Notes under the pieces: generated by a model
The model's input: the letters and a program-made list of their open reading frames with translations, nothing else
Database searches by the model: none
What the model was told of the DNA's origin: nothing
Source of the DNA: Elusimicrobiota bacterium
Lineage (GTDB): Bacteria > Elusimicrobiota > Elusimicrobia > UBA1565 > UBA9628
Length of the DNA stretch: 14,174 nt
Assembly: GCA_028717865.1 (NCBI GenBank)
Contig: JAQUMZ010000021.1
Span: 1 to 14,174, forward strand
Direction of reading: 5' to 3'
Translations under genes and position numbers: made by a program
In this document: piece after piece, positions 7,504 to 14,174 of the stretch
How positions within the stretch are numbered: position 1 is the stretch's first letter
Layout of the letters: each line of letters opens with the position of its first letter

Positions 7504-9353
7504 AAGGCGAAGCGGCTCTGGTGGTCCCTCCTTTCGCTTCCACGCGGCTGCCGTCCCTGCAGATGGGCTTGTTGAAGAGTTCGGTGGGAAGGACTCCAGG
7601 CATGCGCGCGCGGGTCCTCTATGCCAATCTTGAGGGCGCGGCGCATCTCGGATGGGAGACGTACGAGAAGATATGCGCCGGCAGCGTTTCGCTGATCGGC
7701 GAATGGCTGTTTTCGAGGGCCGCCTTCGCGGACGACGCGCCGCCGGCCGAGCAGTATCTTCAAGTCGTGCGGGATAACCTGGAGTGCATCCAGCGCGAGT
7801 TCGGCTGGAGCGCGGAAGAACTGGTCGACCTCAGGGAGAGGTCGATTCCCGAATTCGTGGCCCGATGGTGCGCAGGGATTCCTTGGAGCCGCTACATCGC
7901 CGTCGGCTTCACGTCGACTTTCGAGCAGAACTGCCCTGCGTTGGCGCTGGCCCGCAAAATCAAGGAAATTTGCCCCCGGATCGTGACCGTGTTCGGCGGG
8001 TTCAACACACAGGACGGGATGGGGCTGGAGTATCTCCGGGCTTTCCCCTGGGTGGACTACGTATTGAGGGGGGAAGCCGAGGAGACTTTTCCGGCATTGC
8101 TGCGCAGCCTCCTCGCCGGGAAGAGCACCCTCCGTCTGTCCGGGCTCGCCTATCTGGGAGAGGACGGCATCCCTCATGCCGAGCCGCCGGTGCCGATGCC
8201 CGACATGGAGACGGTCCCCGAGCCGGACTATGCGGACTATTTCGAAACGGCGCAGCGGCTGGACATGCCCGTAGTAGCCGGGAACCGGCGGGTGCGCCTG
8301 CCCTTCGAGGCGTCCAGGGGCTGCTGGTGGGGCGTCAAGCAGAAGTGCAGTTTCTGCGGCCTCAACGCCAAGATGAACGCCTACCGCCGCAAGTCGCCGG
8401 CGAGGGCTCTCGCCGAGTTGGAGGCGCTATCCGAGCGCTACGGCGTCCTCGATTTTCACGCCGTCGACACGGTCCTCGATCCCGCCTATGTCGGCGATTT
8501 CTTCGGCAAGATCATGAGCAAGGATTACGGCTTCTACTATGCCGTACGGCCCGATCTTGCCAGGCAGCAACTGCGTGCGCTGGCTGCTGGCGGCGTGCGG
8601 ATACTACAGCCCGGCATCGAAAGCCTAAGCACGCATTCCCTGCGGCTGATGCGCAAAGGCAGCACCATGCTCACGAACCTGCGCTTCTTGAAGTGGGCGC
8701 ACTACTACGGGATGACTGTAAGCTGGAACGTCCTCTATGGCTTGCCGGGAGAGACGGCCGAGGACTATGCCGCGCAGGCGCGTCTCATCGACCGCATCGT
8801 CCATCTCCCGCCCCCGTCTCAGTACGGGCGATTTCATCTGCACCGGTTCAGCCCGTATTTCGACGAGGCGGAGCGATCCGGCCTGCGCGGCGTCCGCCCG
8901 CTGGTCGAGTACTCGTGCGTCTACCCGGCCGGCACGGCGCTGCCTGAGATCGCCTACACTTTCGAGTACGAGCTCAAGGAAGACGTCCCGGCCGCGGCGG
9001 CGGGGCCTTTGGACGCTGGTATCGCGCGGTGGCGCGAATCCTGGACATCAGGCTCGCGGCCCTTCCTGCAATATGTCCGCAGCGGGCGGCGCTTGACCAT
9101 CATGGATGGACGTCGCCCTGGCTCTGCGCGCGCCATCGATTTGCGGCGCGAAGCCGCGGACGTTTACGAGGCGTGCTCCCTGGAGCCGAGCACCGCCCGG
9201 CAGATTCGTGCGGCGCTGCCGGCCGGTCCCGGGCGCGGCCTCTCGGGGGAAAGCATTGATAAACTTCTTGCTGGGTTCGCCGCCGCGGGGCTGGCGGTCG
9301 AGGAAAACGGCAGATATTTGGGGTTGGCTCTTCCCGCCAACCGCAACTGGTAG
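7500..9353 (+). CDS. B12-binding radical SAM enzyme, RiPP maturation C-methyltransferase type
   Basis: This 617-residue protein has an N-terminal Rossmann-like B12-binding region (about 120-220, with 'YIAVGFTST' and 'IVTVFGGFN' strands and 'DYVLRGEAEETF') followed by a radical SAM core. The cluster motif is the unusual C-x7-C-x2-C, Cys275/Cys283/Cys286 in 'SRGCWWGVKQKCSFCGLN', which I know from the RiPP maturation radical SAM C-methyltransferase family (TIGR03975-type, rSAM_ocin_1). Further matches are 'KSPARALAEL', 'GIESLSTHSLRLMRKG' and 'WNVLYGLPGET'. The C-terminus (about 550-610) looks like a small winged-helix domain that could bind the leader. Such enzymes are predicted or shown to methylate unactivated carbons of peptides using methylcobalamin. 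The start ATG overlaps the transporter stop. Family call is strong; the substrate is inferred to be the 59-residue peptide. Confidence 0.9.
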   Translation: MKGEAALVVPPFASTRLPSLQMGLLKSSVGRTPGMRARVLYANLEGAAHLGWETYEKICAGSVSLIGEWLFSRAAFADDAPPAEQYLQVVRDNLECIQREFGWSAEELVDLRERSIPEFVARWCAGIPWSRYIAVGFTSTFEQNCPALALARKIKEICPRIVTVFGGFNTQDGMGLEYLRAFPWVDYVLRGEAEETFPALLRSLLAGKSTLRLSGLAYLGEDGIPHAEPPVPMPDMETVPEPDYADYFETAQRLDMPVVAGNRRVRLPFEASRGCWWGVKQKCSFCGLNAKMNAYRRKSPARALAELEALSERYGVLDFHAVDTVLDPAYVGDFFGKIMSKDYGFYYAVRPDLARQQLRALAAGGVRILQPGIESLSTHSLRLMRKGSTMLTNLRFLKWAHYYGMTVSWNVLYGLPGETAEDYAAQARLIDRIVHLPPPSQYGRFHLHRFSPYFDEAERSGLRGVRPLVEYSCVYPAGTALPEIAYTFEYELKEDVPAAAAGPLDAGIARWRESWTSGSRPFLQYVRSGRRLTIMDGRRPGSARAIDLRREAADVYEACSLEPSTARQIRAALPAGPGRGLSGESIDKLLAGFAAAGLAVEENGRYLGLALPANRNW

Positions 9354-9379
9354 GAACTTTTCACGGGGGAGATTGTAAG

Positions 9380-10189
9380 ATGAGCATAATGCGATTGGAA
9401 GAAGCCGGAGCGATGCTGGAGAAAAGCCTGGTGCTGATGACCAAGAAGAGAGCCGGCCGAGTCATCGCCGATTCCTCCGAACTGTTCTCAGTCACCGAGA
9501 TGGGGAAGCCGTTCCACGCCTTCAATGGCGTGTATCGGACGCGCCTTCAGGGGGGCCGGGAGGATGAGCGCATAGACGCGGTGATGGCCGAATTCCGCTC
9601 CCGGTCGCTGCCGTTCCGCTGGTATGTCTTCCCCAGCAGCCAGCCCGCGGACCTGGCGGCTCGTTTGGAAGCCAGGAAGCCGACCCTGGTCATAAGGAAC
9701 TTCGGCTTCGCCGCCATGTGCGAAACTACGGCGTCCTTGGAGATCCCCGGCTTGACGGTGGAGCCGCTCGACGCCTGCAATTTTATGGACTACTCGATGG
9801 TCGTCGAGGATTCTTTCCTGGAGATCGGCAGGCCGGCCGTGGAGAACATTAGGGCTCTGGCCAGGGAGGCTTTGCGGAAGCCCGACCCCGGCTATTTGAT
9901 TCTTCTGGCGCGCTTGGGCGGCGTGCCTGCAGGGTTCTGCGCCTTGAGAATCCTGCGCGACGATGCCAGAGTCGCCGGCTTCTTTTGCGGTGCCGGCGTG
10001 CGCCCCTGCCTCAGGCGGCGAGGCGTGATGCGCGGCATGATCGCGGAGCGCGCCAAAGCGTTGATCGAGCGAAAGGTCCCCATCCTTATGGTGTACGGGA
10101 GCGAGAAATTCTCCGCGCCGATCTTCCGCAAGCTCGGATTCCGGGAATTCCACGAGATGCGCATCTATGAATTCGAGCGCAATTCATAG
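9380..10189 (+). CDS. Two-domain GNAT-family N-acetyltransferase
   Basis: The C-terminal half (about 125-269) is a GNAT domain. The acetyl-CoA loop lies in 'GVRPCLRRRGVMRGMI' (206-221, R/Q-x-x-G-x-A-like) and the closing motif is 'FRKLGFREF' (249-257). The N-terminal half (about 30-115), with 'FHAFNGVYRTRL' and 'PFRWYVFPSSQPADLAARL', resembles the degenerate first GNAT half found in many two-domain members. It would transfer an acetyl group to an amine, perhaps a free amino group on the mature peptide or for self-protection; this is inference from position. The start at 9380 has GGGGGAG (9365-9371) eight bases upstream, and the gap to the previous gene is 26 bases, so it is the last gene of the operon. 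It converges with, and overlaps by six bases, the minus-strand gene that ends at 10184. Confidence 0.85.
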   Translation: MSIMRLEEAGAMLEKSLVLMTKKRAGRVIADSSELFSVTEMGKPFHAFNGVYRTRLQGGREDERIDAVMAEFRSRSLPFRWYVFPSSQPADLAARLEARKPTLVIRNFGFAAMCETTASLEIPGLTVEPLDACNFMDYSMVVEDSFLEIGRPAVENIRALAREALRKPDPGYLILLARLGGVPAGFCALRILRDDARVAGFFCGAGVRPCLRRRGVMRGMIAERAKALIERKVPILMVYGSEKFSAPIFRKLGFREFHEMRIYEFERNS

Positions 10190-10987
10190 AGGCCACCCGC
10201 AGCGGCGGACCTGTCCAGGCTGCTTGGCGCCGCGCCGGCTCTTTGCGGCGGCCGCCGCGGCCGCGGCATTCGCGTAGAACTTCGCGCATTTTGCGTTCGT
10301 TTCCGGAGGGGAGCTTCTCTCCGTTTTGCTGCGTACTCGCGCAAGGAACCGGGGATGTCCGGCGACCGCCCCCACCGATCCGACGGTCCCGACGAACACG
10401 CCTTCTTCGAGGTCGTTCCGGCTCAGGGCGACCCGGCCGTCTGCCGCCACATGCAGATATCGGGTCGGGTCTTCGAAGAACGCGATGTCCGGCGCCAGGA
10501 ACGGTTCTTCGCTCATCATGGTTTCAAACGGCTCAATGGGCGCGTGTGGCGCCTTGCCATAGACGGCGTAGTGCATCAAATCGTCCAAGCGATCCCAATC
10601 GACCTGGCCCGGGCGCATCCAGATGCCGGATCGAACGCCCAGGGACGATAATATCCTGCAATCCGAGTAGCTTCTCGCGCATTGGGACGGCAGGAATATC
10701 CGAACGGCGCTCGCCTTCAAGCTGCGGATCAAGGGGAGAGATCGATGCAGCGGCCCCATCTCGCGGACATGGAGAGAGAGGGGGAGGAGTTCCACGCCCT
10801 CCGGCAGGGAAAGCGAATAAAGTGGGACATCCAACTCCATCCATAGGGCGCGGAGTGTATTGCGGACGCGCGCCATGGAGGCGGAGCGGACGAGGTCGAC
10901 GGGCGCATCCAGGCGGACGATCAGCTGTTGGCCGGCGAGCGAACCGAGCAGCCCTTCGTCCGGAGGGCACACCAGAATTGGATTCAT
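10184..10987 (-). CDS. Radical-SAM-partner protein with SPASM-like fold lacking cluster cysteines
   Basis: This 267-residue protein has the general look of a radical SAM/SPASM protein without the N-terminal C-x3-C-x2-C motif. Residues 20-150 run through alternating strands and helices. 'RYLHVAADGRVALSRNDLEEGVFVG' (176-200) and 'HPRFLARVR' (211-219) align by eye with the SPASM segment 'Y..V..DG.V..C.ND....G' and its 'SPRF..LR' tail, but the expected Cys is replaced by Leu-Ser-Arg. A terminal 'KCAKFY' (233-238) resembles a half-lost Cys cluster. Eight alanines (241-248) and a basic tail to 267 follow. It overlaps the radical SAM gene upstream (ATGA, 10984-10987), so the two are probably partners. 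Similar paired 'SPASM-only' proteins are known beside radical SAM enzymes, for example in the GeoRSP gene sets. The function is unknown; a scaffold or substrate-binding role is a guess. Confidence 0.65.
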   Translation of the reverse strand: MNPILVCPPDEGLLGSLAGQQLIVRLDAPVDLVRSASMARVRNTLRALWMELDVPLYSLSLPEGVELLPLSLHVREMGPLHRSLPLIRSLKASAVRIFLPSQCARSYSDCRILSSLGVRSGIWMRPGQVDWDRLDDLMHYAVYGKAPHAPIEPFETMMSEEPFLAPDIAFFEDPTRYLHVAADGRVALSRNDLEEGVFVGTVGSVGAVAGHPRFLARVRSKTERSSPPETNAKCAKFYANAAAAAAAAKSRRGAKQPGQVRRCGWPL

Positions 10988-11973
10988 AGCGTAGCGCCGG
11001 CGGGCAGCGTTTCAGGCGCCTTCCCTCGGCCCCAAGCCCGCGCGAGACAGCCGCCGTCGCAGAGTTGCCCGAGATGCGGGCACTTCAGGCAGCGCTCGAA
11101 GACGCCTCCCGCGGAAGCGCGGATCTTTTCATGCATCTTGTCGAAATGCCCGACCAGAGCATTCATGTTGTCGAACTCATAGATGGACCGCTTTTCCATG
11201 GCCGAGAGCGGGAAACAGGCCCACACCCTCATGTCGGGTCCGACATCGATTGCCGGTCCGCAGTTGAACTTGAGGGTCCCGTCGGATGATTTGAGCAGCC
11301 TTCCCAACTGGCTGTCCGTGAATATGCAGAGGGGAAAACCGCAATCGAGGGCGACTTCGATTCCCGAGTTGTCGAGGGCCGGAAGCTGTTCGATCAAGCG
11401 CCCGGCGACATGCCTCATCTGAGCCATGCCGGGAATAGAAGCTTCTACGCCGGCGGCCGGATGCGCCAGTCCCAGGCGCAAGCGAGGGATGAGCTTATAT
11501 CGATCGACGAGCCGGCACAAGAAGGTGAGGTCGAAGTCGGCATGATGGATGTTGAATCCGGGCTTTGTGTTGGGGCCGAGTTCGGCAAGGAAGCGTTCGA
11601 CTCTGCGAGTTTCGCCATCCGTCGATTCCGTCGGATCATTGAGGTTGCAGATGAAGCGGACTCCATCCCTCCATTCCGGGGAACTTGCGAGCAAACTGGA
11701 TAGCTTCTGGTCGGACATGATTCCGCTCGTAAATACGGTCACGCTGAAGCCCCTTTCCCGCAGGTAGAGCAGCATGTCCGCGAAATCGGGGTGGAGAGTC
11801 GGCTCGCCGCCCAGCAAAGAGATGTGCCGCTGTCCCGCTTCCTCGGCGAAATCCGCCAGGTAGACCATATCCTCCCATGGCAGCACATCTTCAGGAGCCG
11901 AGGCGCTCATATGCTTCTTGGCGAAGCAATAGGGGCAAGCGCGCACGCATTTCTGCGTCAGAAGGATGTTCAT
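10984..11973 (-). CDS. Radical SAM enzyme with SPASM/twitch-like C-terminus
   Basis: This 329-residue enzyme has Cys9-x3-Cys13-x2-Cys16 right at the N-terminus, 'LLGGEPTLHPDF' (53-64) and a standard radical SAM core. Eight further cysteines lie in the C-terminal half: 211 and 216 ('LDCGFPLC'), 238 ('FNCGP'), 253 ('WACFP'), and C-x2-C-x6-C-x3-C at 295, 298, 305 and 309. This points to one or two auxiliary iron-sulphur clusters, as in SPASM/twitch enzymes. The stop overlaps the start of the cysteine-less partner downstream. The start ATG is only 24 bases from the divergent ATG at 11998, and its ribosome-binding site is weak (GGAT about ten bases upstream on this strand). The substrate is unknown: it may act on the same peptide as the plus-strand operon, or the pair may be separate. 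The enzyme class is certain; the pathway is inferred. Confidence 0.85.
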   Translation of the reverse strand: MNILLTQKCVRACPYCFAKKHMSASAPEDVLPWEDMVYLADFAEEAGQRHISLLGGEPTLHPDFADMLLYLRERGFSVTVFTSGIMSDQKLSSLLASSPEWRDGVRFICNLNDPTESTDGETRRVERFLAELGPNTKPGFNIHHADFDLTFLCRLVDRYKLIPRLRLGLAHPAAGVEASIPGMAQMRHVAGRLIEQLPALDNSGIEVALDCGFPLCIFTDSQLGRLLKSSDGTLKFNCGPAIDVGPDMRVWACFPLSAMEKRSIYEFDNMNALVGHFDKMHEKIRASAGGVFERCLKCPHLGQLCDGGCLARAWGRGKAPETLPAGATL

Positions 11974-11997
11974 TCGTACTTATCCGGAGCAATATTC

Positions 11998-12267
11998 ATG
12001 CCGCGCCGAACGACAGAATCTGTGGCCCCGCCGCCGAACCGTTTCAAGGAATTGGCAACCAGCTTCAAATTCCTCAAGCCTGGGACATATCTGATCAAAG
12101 TCGCCTATCTCGATCCTCCGCCTCGGCTTCCCACGGAGGAAGACATTCAAGCCTTGATAAAGAGAGGAGCATCCCAAGAAGGTCAGATGAGGCTTTACCA
12201 AGAAGGAGTCAGACTTTCTCTGGGAAGAGTCGAATCGAATGTCGTATCGATTGAGGTGGCTCCTTGA
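11998..12267 (+). pseudogene. Short frame, likely C-terminal remnant of a surface/secreted protein
   Basis: This open frame of 89 residues has no signal peptide. Its centre and end ('KFLKPGTYLIKVAY' and 'GRVESNVVSIEVAP') resemble the final strands of an Ig-like/secreted domain, where 'F.L.KPGTY.I...Y' leads to 'SN.V.IEV'. The part that should precede these strands is missing. Upstream the frame runs antisense through the radical SAM gene without recognisable protein sequence. Codon use (AGA, CAA, TCT, GGA) is less GC-rich than in its neighbours. A GGAG (11986-11989) eight bases before ATG 11998 could start translation, so a real small protein is possible. A gene cut by insertion of the neighbouring locus fits better. 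It overlaps the next gene by 29 bases. Confidence 0.45.
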
Positions 12268-12457
12268 GAGGTCTTCTGGCCTCGGCGGCCTCGCCGCGGA
12301 GCTGGGGCTGGTCATGGCCGCGTCGTATCTTCTGGGACTGCTCTTCGATCTGCGGCCCCTGAGCGCCGGGTTCCTGGGGATCGCCGCCGCGTTCTCCGCC
12401 TTGGCCCTGCTCTTCTGCGCGGGTTATTTAAAGCTCAAAAGCATTCAGGACAAATAG
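12239..12457 (+). CDS. Small two-helix membrane protein, AtpI-like
   Basis: This 72-residue protein has two hydrophobic segments (about 17-36 and 43-63) with 'LAAELGLVMAASYLLGLLFD' and a short cytoplasmic-type end 'YLKLKSIQDK'. The pattern resembles AtpI/AtpZ-like small proteins (an 'ELG' helix, a turn holding 'G..FD', and a second helix) that assist F-type ATPase assembly or ion supply. No ATP synthase genes are visible downstream, and the next gene (era) is convergent and overlaps by 13 bases. The ATG at 12239 lies within the previous frame; the homology-like part begins at about residue 14, so the exact start is not certain. Confidence 0.55.
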   Translation: MSYRLRWLLERSSGLGGLAAELGLVMAASYLLGLLFDLRPLSAGFLGIAAAFSALALLFCAGYLKLKSIQDK

Positions 12458-13347
12458 CCGAATTCCTTTAGCGCCCGGGGGTCGCGGCGCCAGTTTTTGC
12501 GCACCTTGACCCACAACTCCAGCCGCGCCGGGCGGCCCAGGAAATCCACGATCGCCTGCAGCGAGCGCGACTGCAGTTCCCGCAGGGTCTTGCCGCCCTT
12601 GCCGATGATGATCCCTTTCTGCGTCTCGCGCTCGACGTGGAGGACCGCGTCGATCTGGTCGGGGGCGCCCGGCAGTTCCCGGAAGCGCTCGATCTGGATG
12701 GCCACGGCGTGGGGAATCTCCTGGGCGTAAAGGGCGAAGACTTGTTCGCGGATGATCTCCGAGACGAAGAAGCGCTCGTAGCGGTCGGTGTACTGGCCGG
12801 CCTCGTAATAGGGGGAAGAAAACGGCAGCAGCTCGACGATCTTGGCGACGAGCTGTTCGATGCCCTGGCCCTTGAGGGCGGAGAGCTTCAGGCTCGCCGC
12901 GGGCTTGACCGCGGCCGCGAAGGACTCCAGCACGGCGTCGTGCCGGCCCGCCGGGGCGGGCAGGTCCGCCTTGTTGAGCGCCAGTATGACCGGCTTGCGG
13001 GAGCGGTTCAGCGCGGAGAGCTCGGACCGGAGCCGCTCGTCGGGCATTTGCGGCTCGACCAGCAGGATCATGATGTCGGGGTCCTCGTGCGCGGCGCCCA
13101 GGGCCTGCCGGCGCAGGCAGTTCTGGAGCGGGTCCTTGGGATTTTCGATCAGGCCGGGGGTGTCGACGAGGCAGGCCTGGTAGCCGGGGCCGTCGAGTAT
13201 CCCGAGTATCCGGTGGCGGGTGGTTTGCGGCTTGGGCGAGACGATGGAGAGCTTGGACTTGAGCAGGGCGTTGAGCAGGGTGGATTTGCCGGCGTTGGGA
13301 CGTCCCAGCAGCACGACGAAGCCGGCCTTGAACTGTTCCTCCGCCAC
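12445..13347 (-). CDS. era: GTPase Era, ribosome small-subunit assembly
   Basis: This 300-residue protein has full Era architecture. The GTPase domain has G1 'GRPNAGKST' (15-23), switch I 'SPKPQTTRHRI' (37-47), G3 'DTPG' (62-65), G4 'NKAD' (125-128) and G5 'SALKG' (156-160). A KH domain follows, with 'GIIIGKGGKTLRELQ' (245-259) and the family's C-terminal 'LELWVKVRKNWRRD' (276-289). Era binds the 3' end of 16S rRNA and helps 30S maturation at the inner face of the membrane. Length is normal. The start appears to be GTG (CAC at 13345-13347); the ATG at 13356-13358 on this strand is out of frame. It is divergent from the HtrA gene, with 86 bases between them. Confidence 0.95.
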   Translation of the reverse strand: MAEEQFKAGFVVLLGRPNAGKSTLLNALLKSKLSIVSPKPQTTRHRILGILDGPGYQACLVDTPGLIENPKDPLQNCLRRQALGAAHEDPDIMILLVEPQMPDERLRSELSALNRSRKPVILALNKADLPAPAGRHDAVLESFAAAVKPAASLKLSALKGQGIEQLVAKIVELLPFSSPYYEAGQYTDRYERFFVSEIIREQVFALYAQEIPHAVAIQIERFRELPGAPDQIDAVLHVERETQKGIIIGKGGKTLRELQSRSLQAIVDFLGRPARLELWVKVRKNWRRDPRALKEFGYLS

Positions 13348-13400
13348 GGCCAGATCATACCTTAAATCGGCGCCGGTAGCGGCTTCCCCGGCGGACTCTG

Positions 13401-13421
13401 GCGCGCGGGGCGCGCGCGCGC
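13401..13421. repeat. Alternating GC run in the era-htrA gap
   Basis: A 21-base stretch is made only of G and C, mostly alternating GCGCGC with a GGGG interruption, just before the HtrA start. Such runs can be polymerase-slippage sites or adopt unusual DNA forms; no regulatory role is shown. Confidence 0.4.
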
Positions 13422-13433
13422 TTCAATGGAGGG

Positions 13434-14174
<741 letters not shown>

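Noticed and set aside
7272..8177. 301-residue minus-strand frame
   Set aside because: It spans the junction of two well-supported plus-strand genes and has no recognisable domain.
7784..8947. 387-residue plus-strand frame inside the B12 radical SAM gene
   Set aside because: Arg-rich shadow frame; the real frame has the C-x7-C-x2-C motif and runs the full length.
10245..10267. Palindromes near the convergent gene ends, considered as a bidirectional terminator
   Set aside because: They are coded by the Ala run inside the minus-strand gene and have no T-tract on either side.
10243..10989. 248-residue plus-strand frame opposite the SPASM-like partner
   Set aside because: Pro/Arg-rich with no domain; the minus frame overlaps its upstream neighbour by ATGA and shows SPASM-like segments.
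11980..12315. 111-residue minus-strand frame just upstream of the radical SAM gene, considered as a second precursor
   Set aside because: Its sequence looks like a shadow, it has no clear leader/core split, and the plus frame here carries recognisable domain-end motifs.
13354..13359. TATGAT on the minus strand as a -10 box giving a leaderless era mRNA
   Set aside because: No acceptable -35 lies at the right distance, and the match alone is too short to claim.
12637..13365. 242-residue plus-strand frame opposite era
   Set aside because: Gly/Val/Leu-rich antisense shadow of a fully recognised era gene.

Overview
This window reads as a piece of a GC-rich bacterial chromosome. A radical-SAM peptide-modification (RiPP) locus sits between a sensory operon on the left and conserved housekeeping genes on the right. 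The organism cannot be named from sequence alone. The GC-rich codon use, the mixture of gene families and the Era/HtrA pair would fit an uncultured lineage such as Elusimicrobiota or a delta-proteobacterial-type group, but that is a guess.

Left part (2-3018): the 3' end of a periplasmic sugar-type substrate-binding protein overlaps (ATGA) a membrane-bound hybrid histidine kinase that carries two receiver domains. The pair looks like a binding-protein-plus-kinase sensor. No DNA-binding regulator is visible.

Centre (3088-10189): a probable promoter (TTGACA at 3088) leads to a 59-residue Cys-containing peptide gene with a perfect Shine-Dalgarno. A very stable 13-bp hairpin follows, then a tightly packed operon: PqqD-like peptide-recognition protein, PrmC/HemK-like methyltransferase, radical SAM/SPASM enzyme, OPT-family transporter, B12-binding radical SAM enzyme of the 'RiPP maturation C-methyltransferase' type (C-x7-C-x2-C), and a two-domain GNAT acetyltransferase. 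Start and stop codons overlap from PqqD through the B12 enzyme, so the set is probably translated as a coupled unit. The simplest reading is that the PqqD-like protein presents the precursor peptide to the SPASM, B12 and methyltransferase enzymes. The acetyltransferase may protect or finish the product, and the OPT carrier may move the peptide or its metal complex. No ABC exporter or leader peptidase is visible.

On the opposite strand (11973 to 10184), converging on the operon, lie a second radical SAM/SPASM-like enzyme and an overlapping partner. The partner keeps a SPASM-like layout but has lost the cluster cysteines, and it ends in an alanine-rich tail.

Right part (11998-14174): a short reading frame that looks like the C-terminal remnant of a surface/secreted protein domain, an AtpI-like two-helix membrane protein, the GTPase Era (minus strand), and the N-terminal part of an HtrA/DegP serine protease cut by the window end. 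The accessory locus probably ends near 12000. No tRNA, rRNA, CRISPR array or insertion sequence was recognised, and no stretch over 300 bases lacks a gene.
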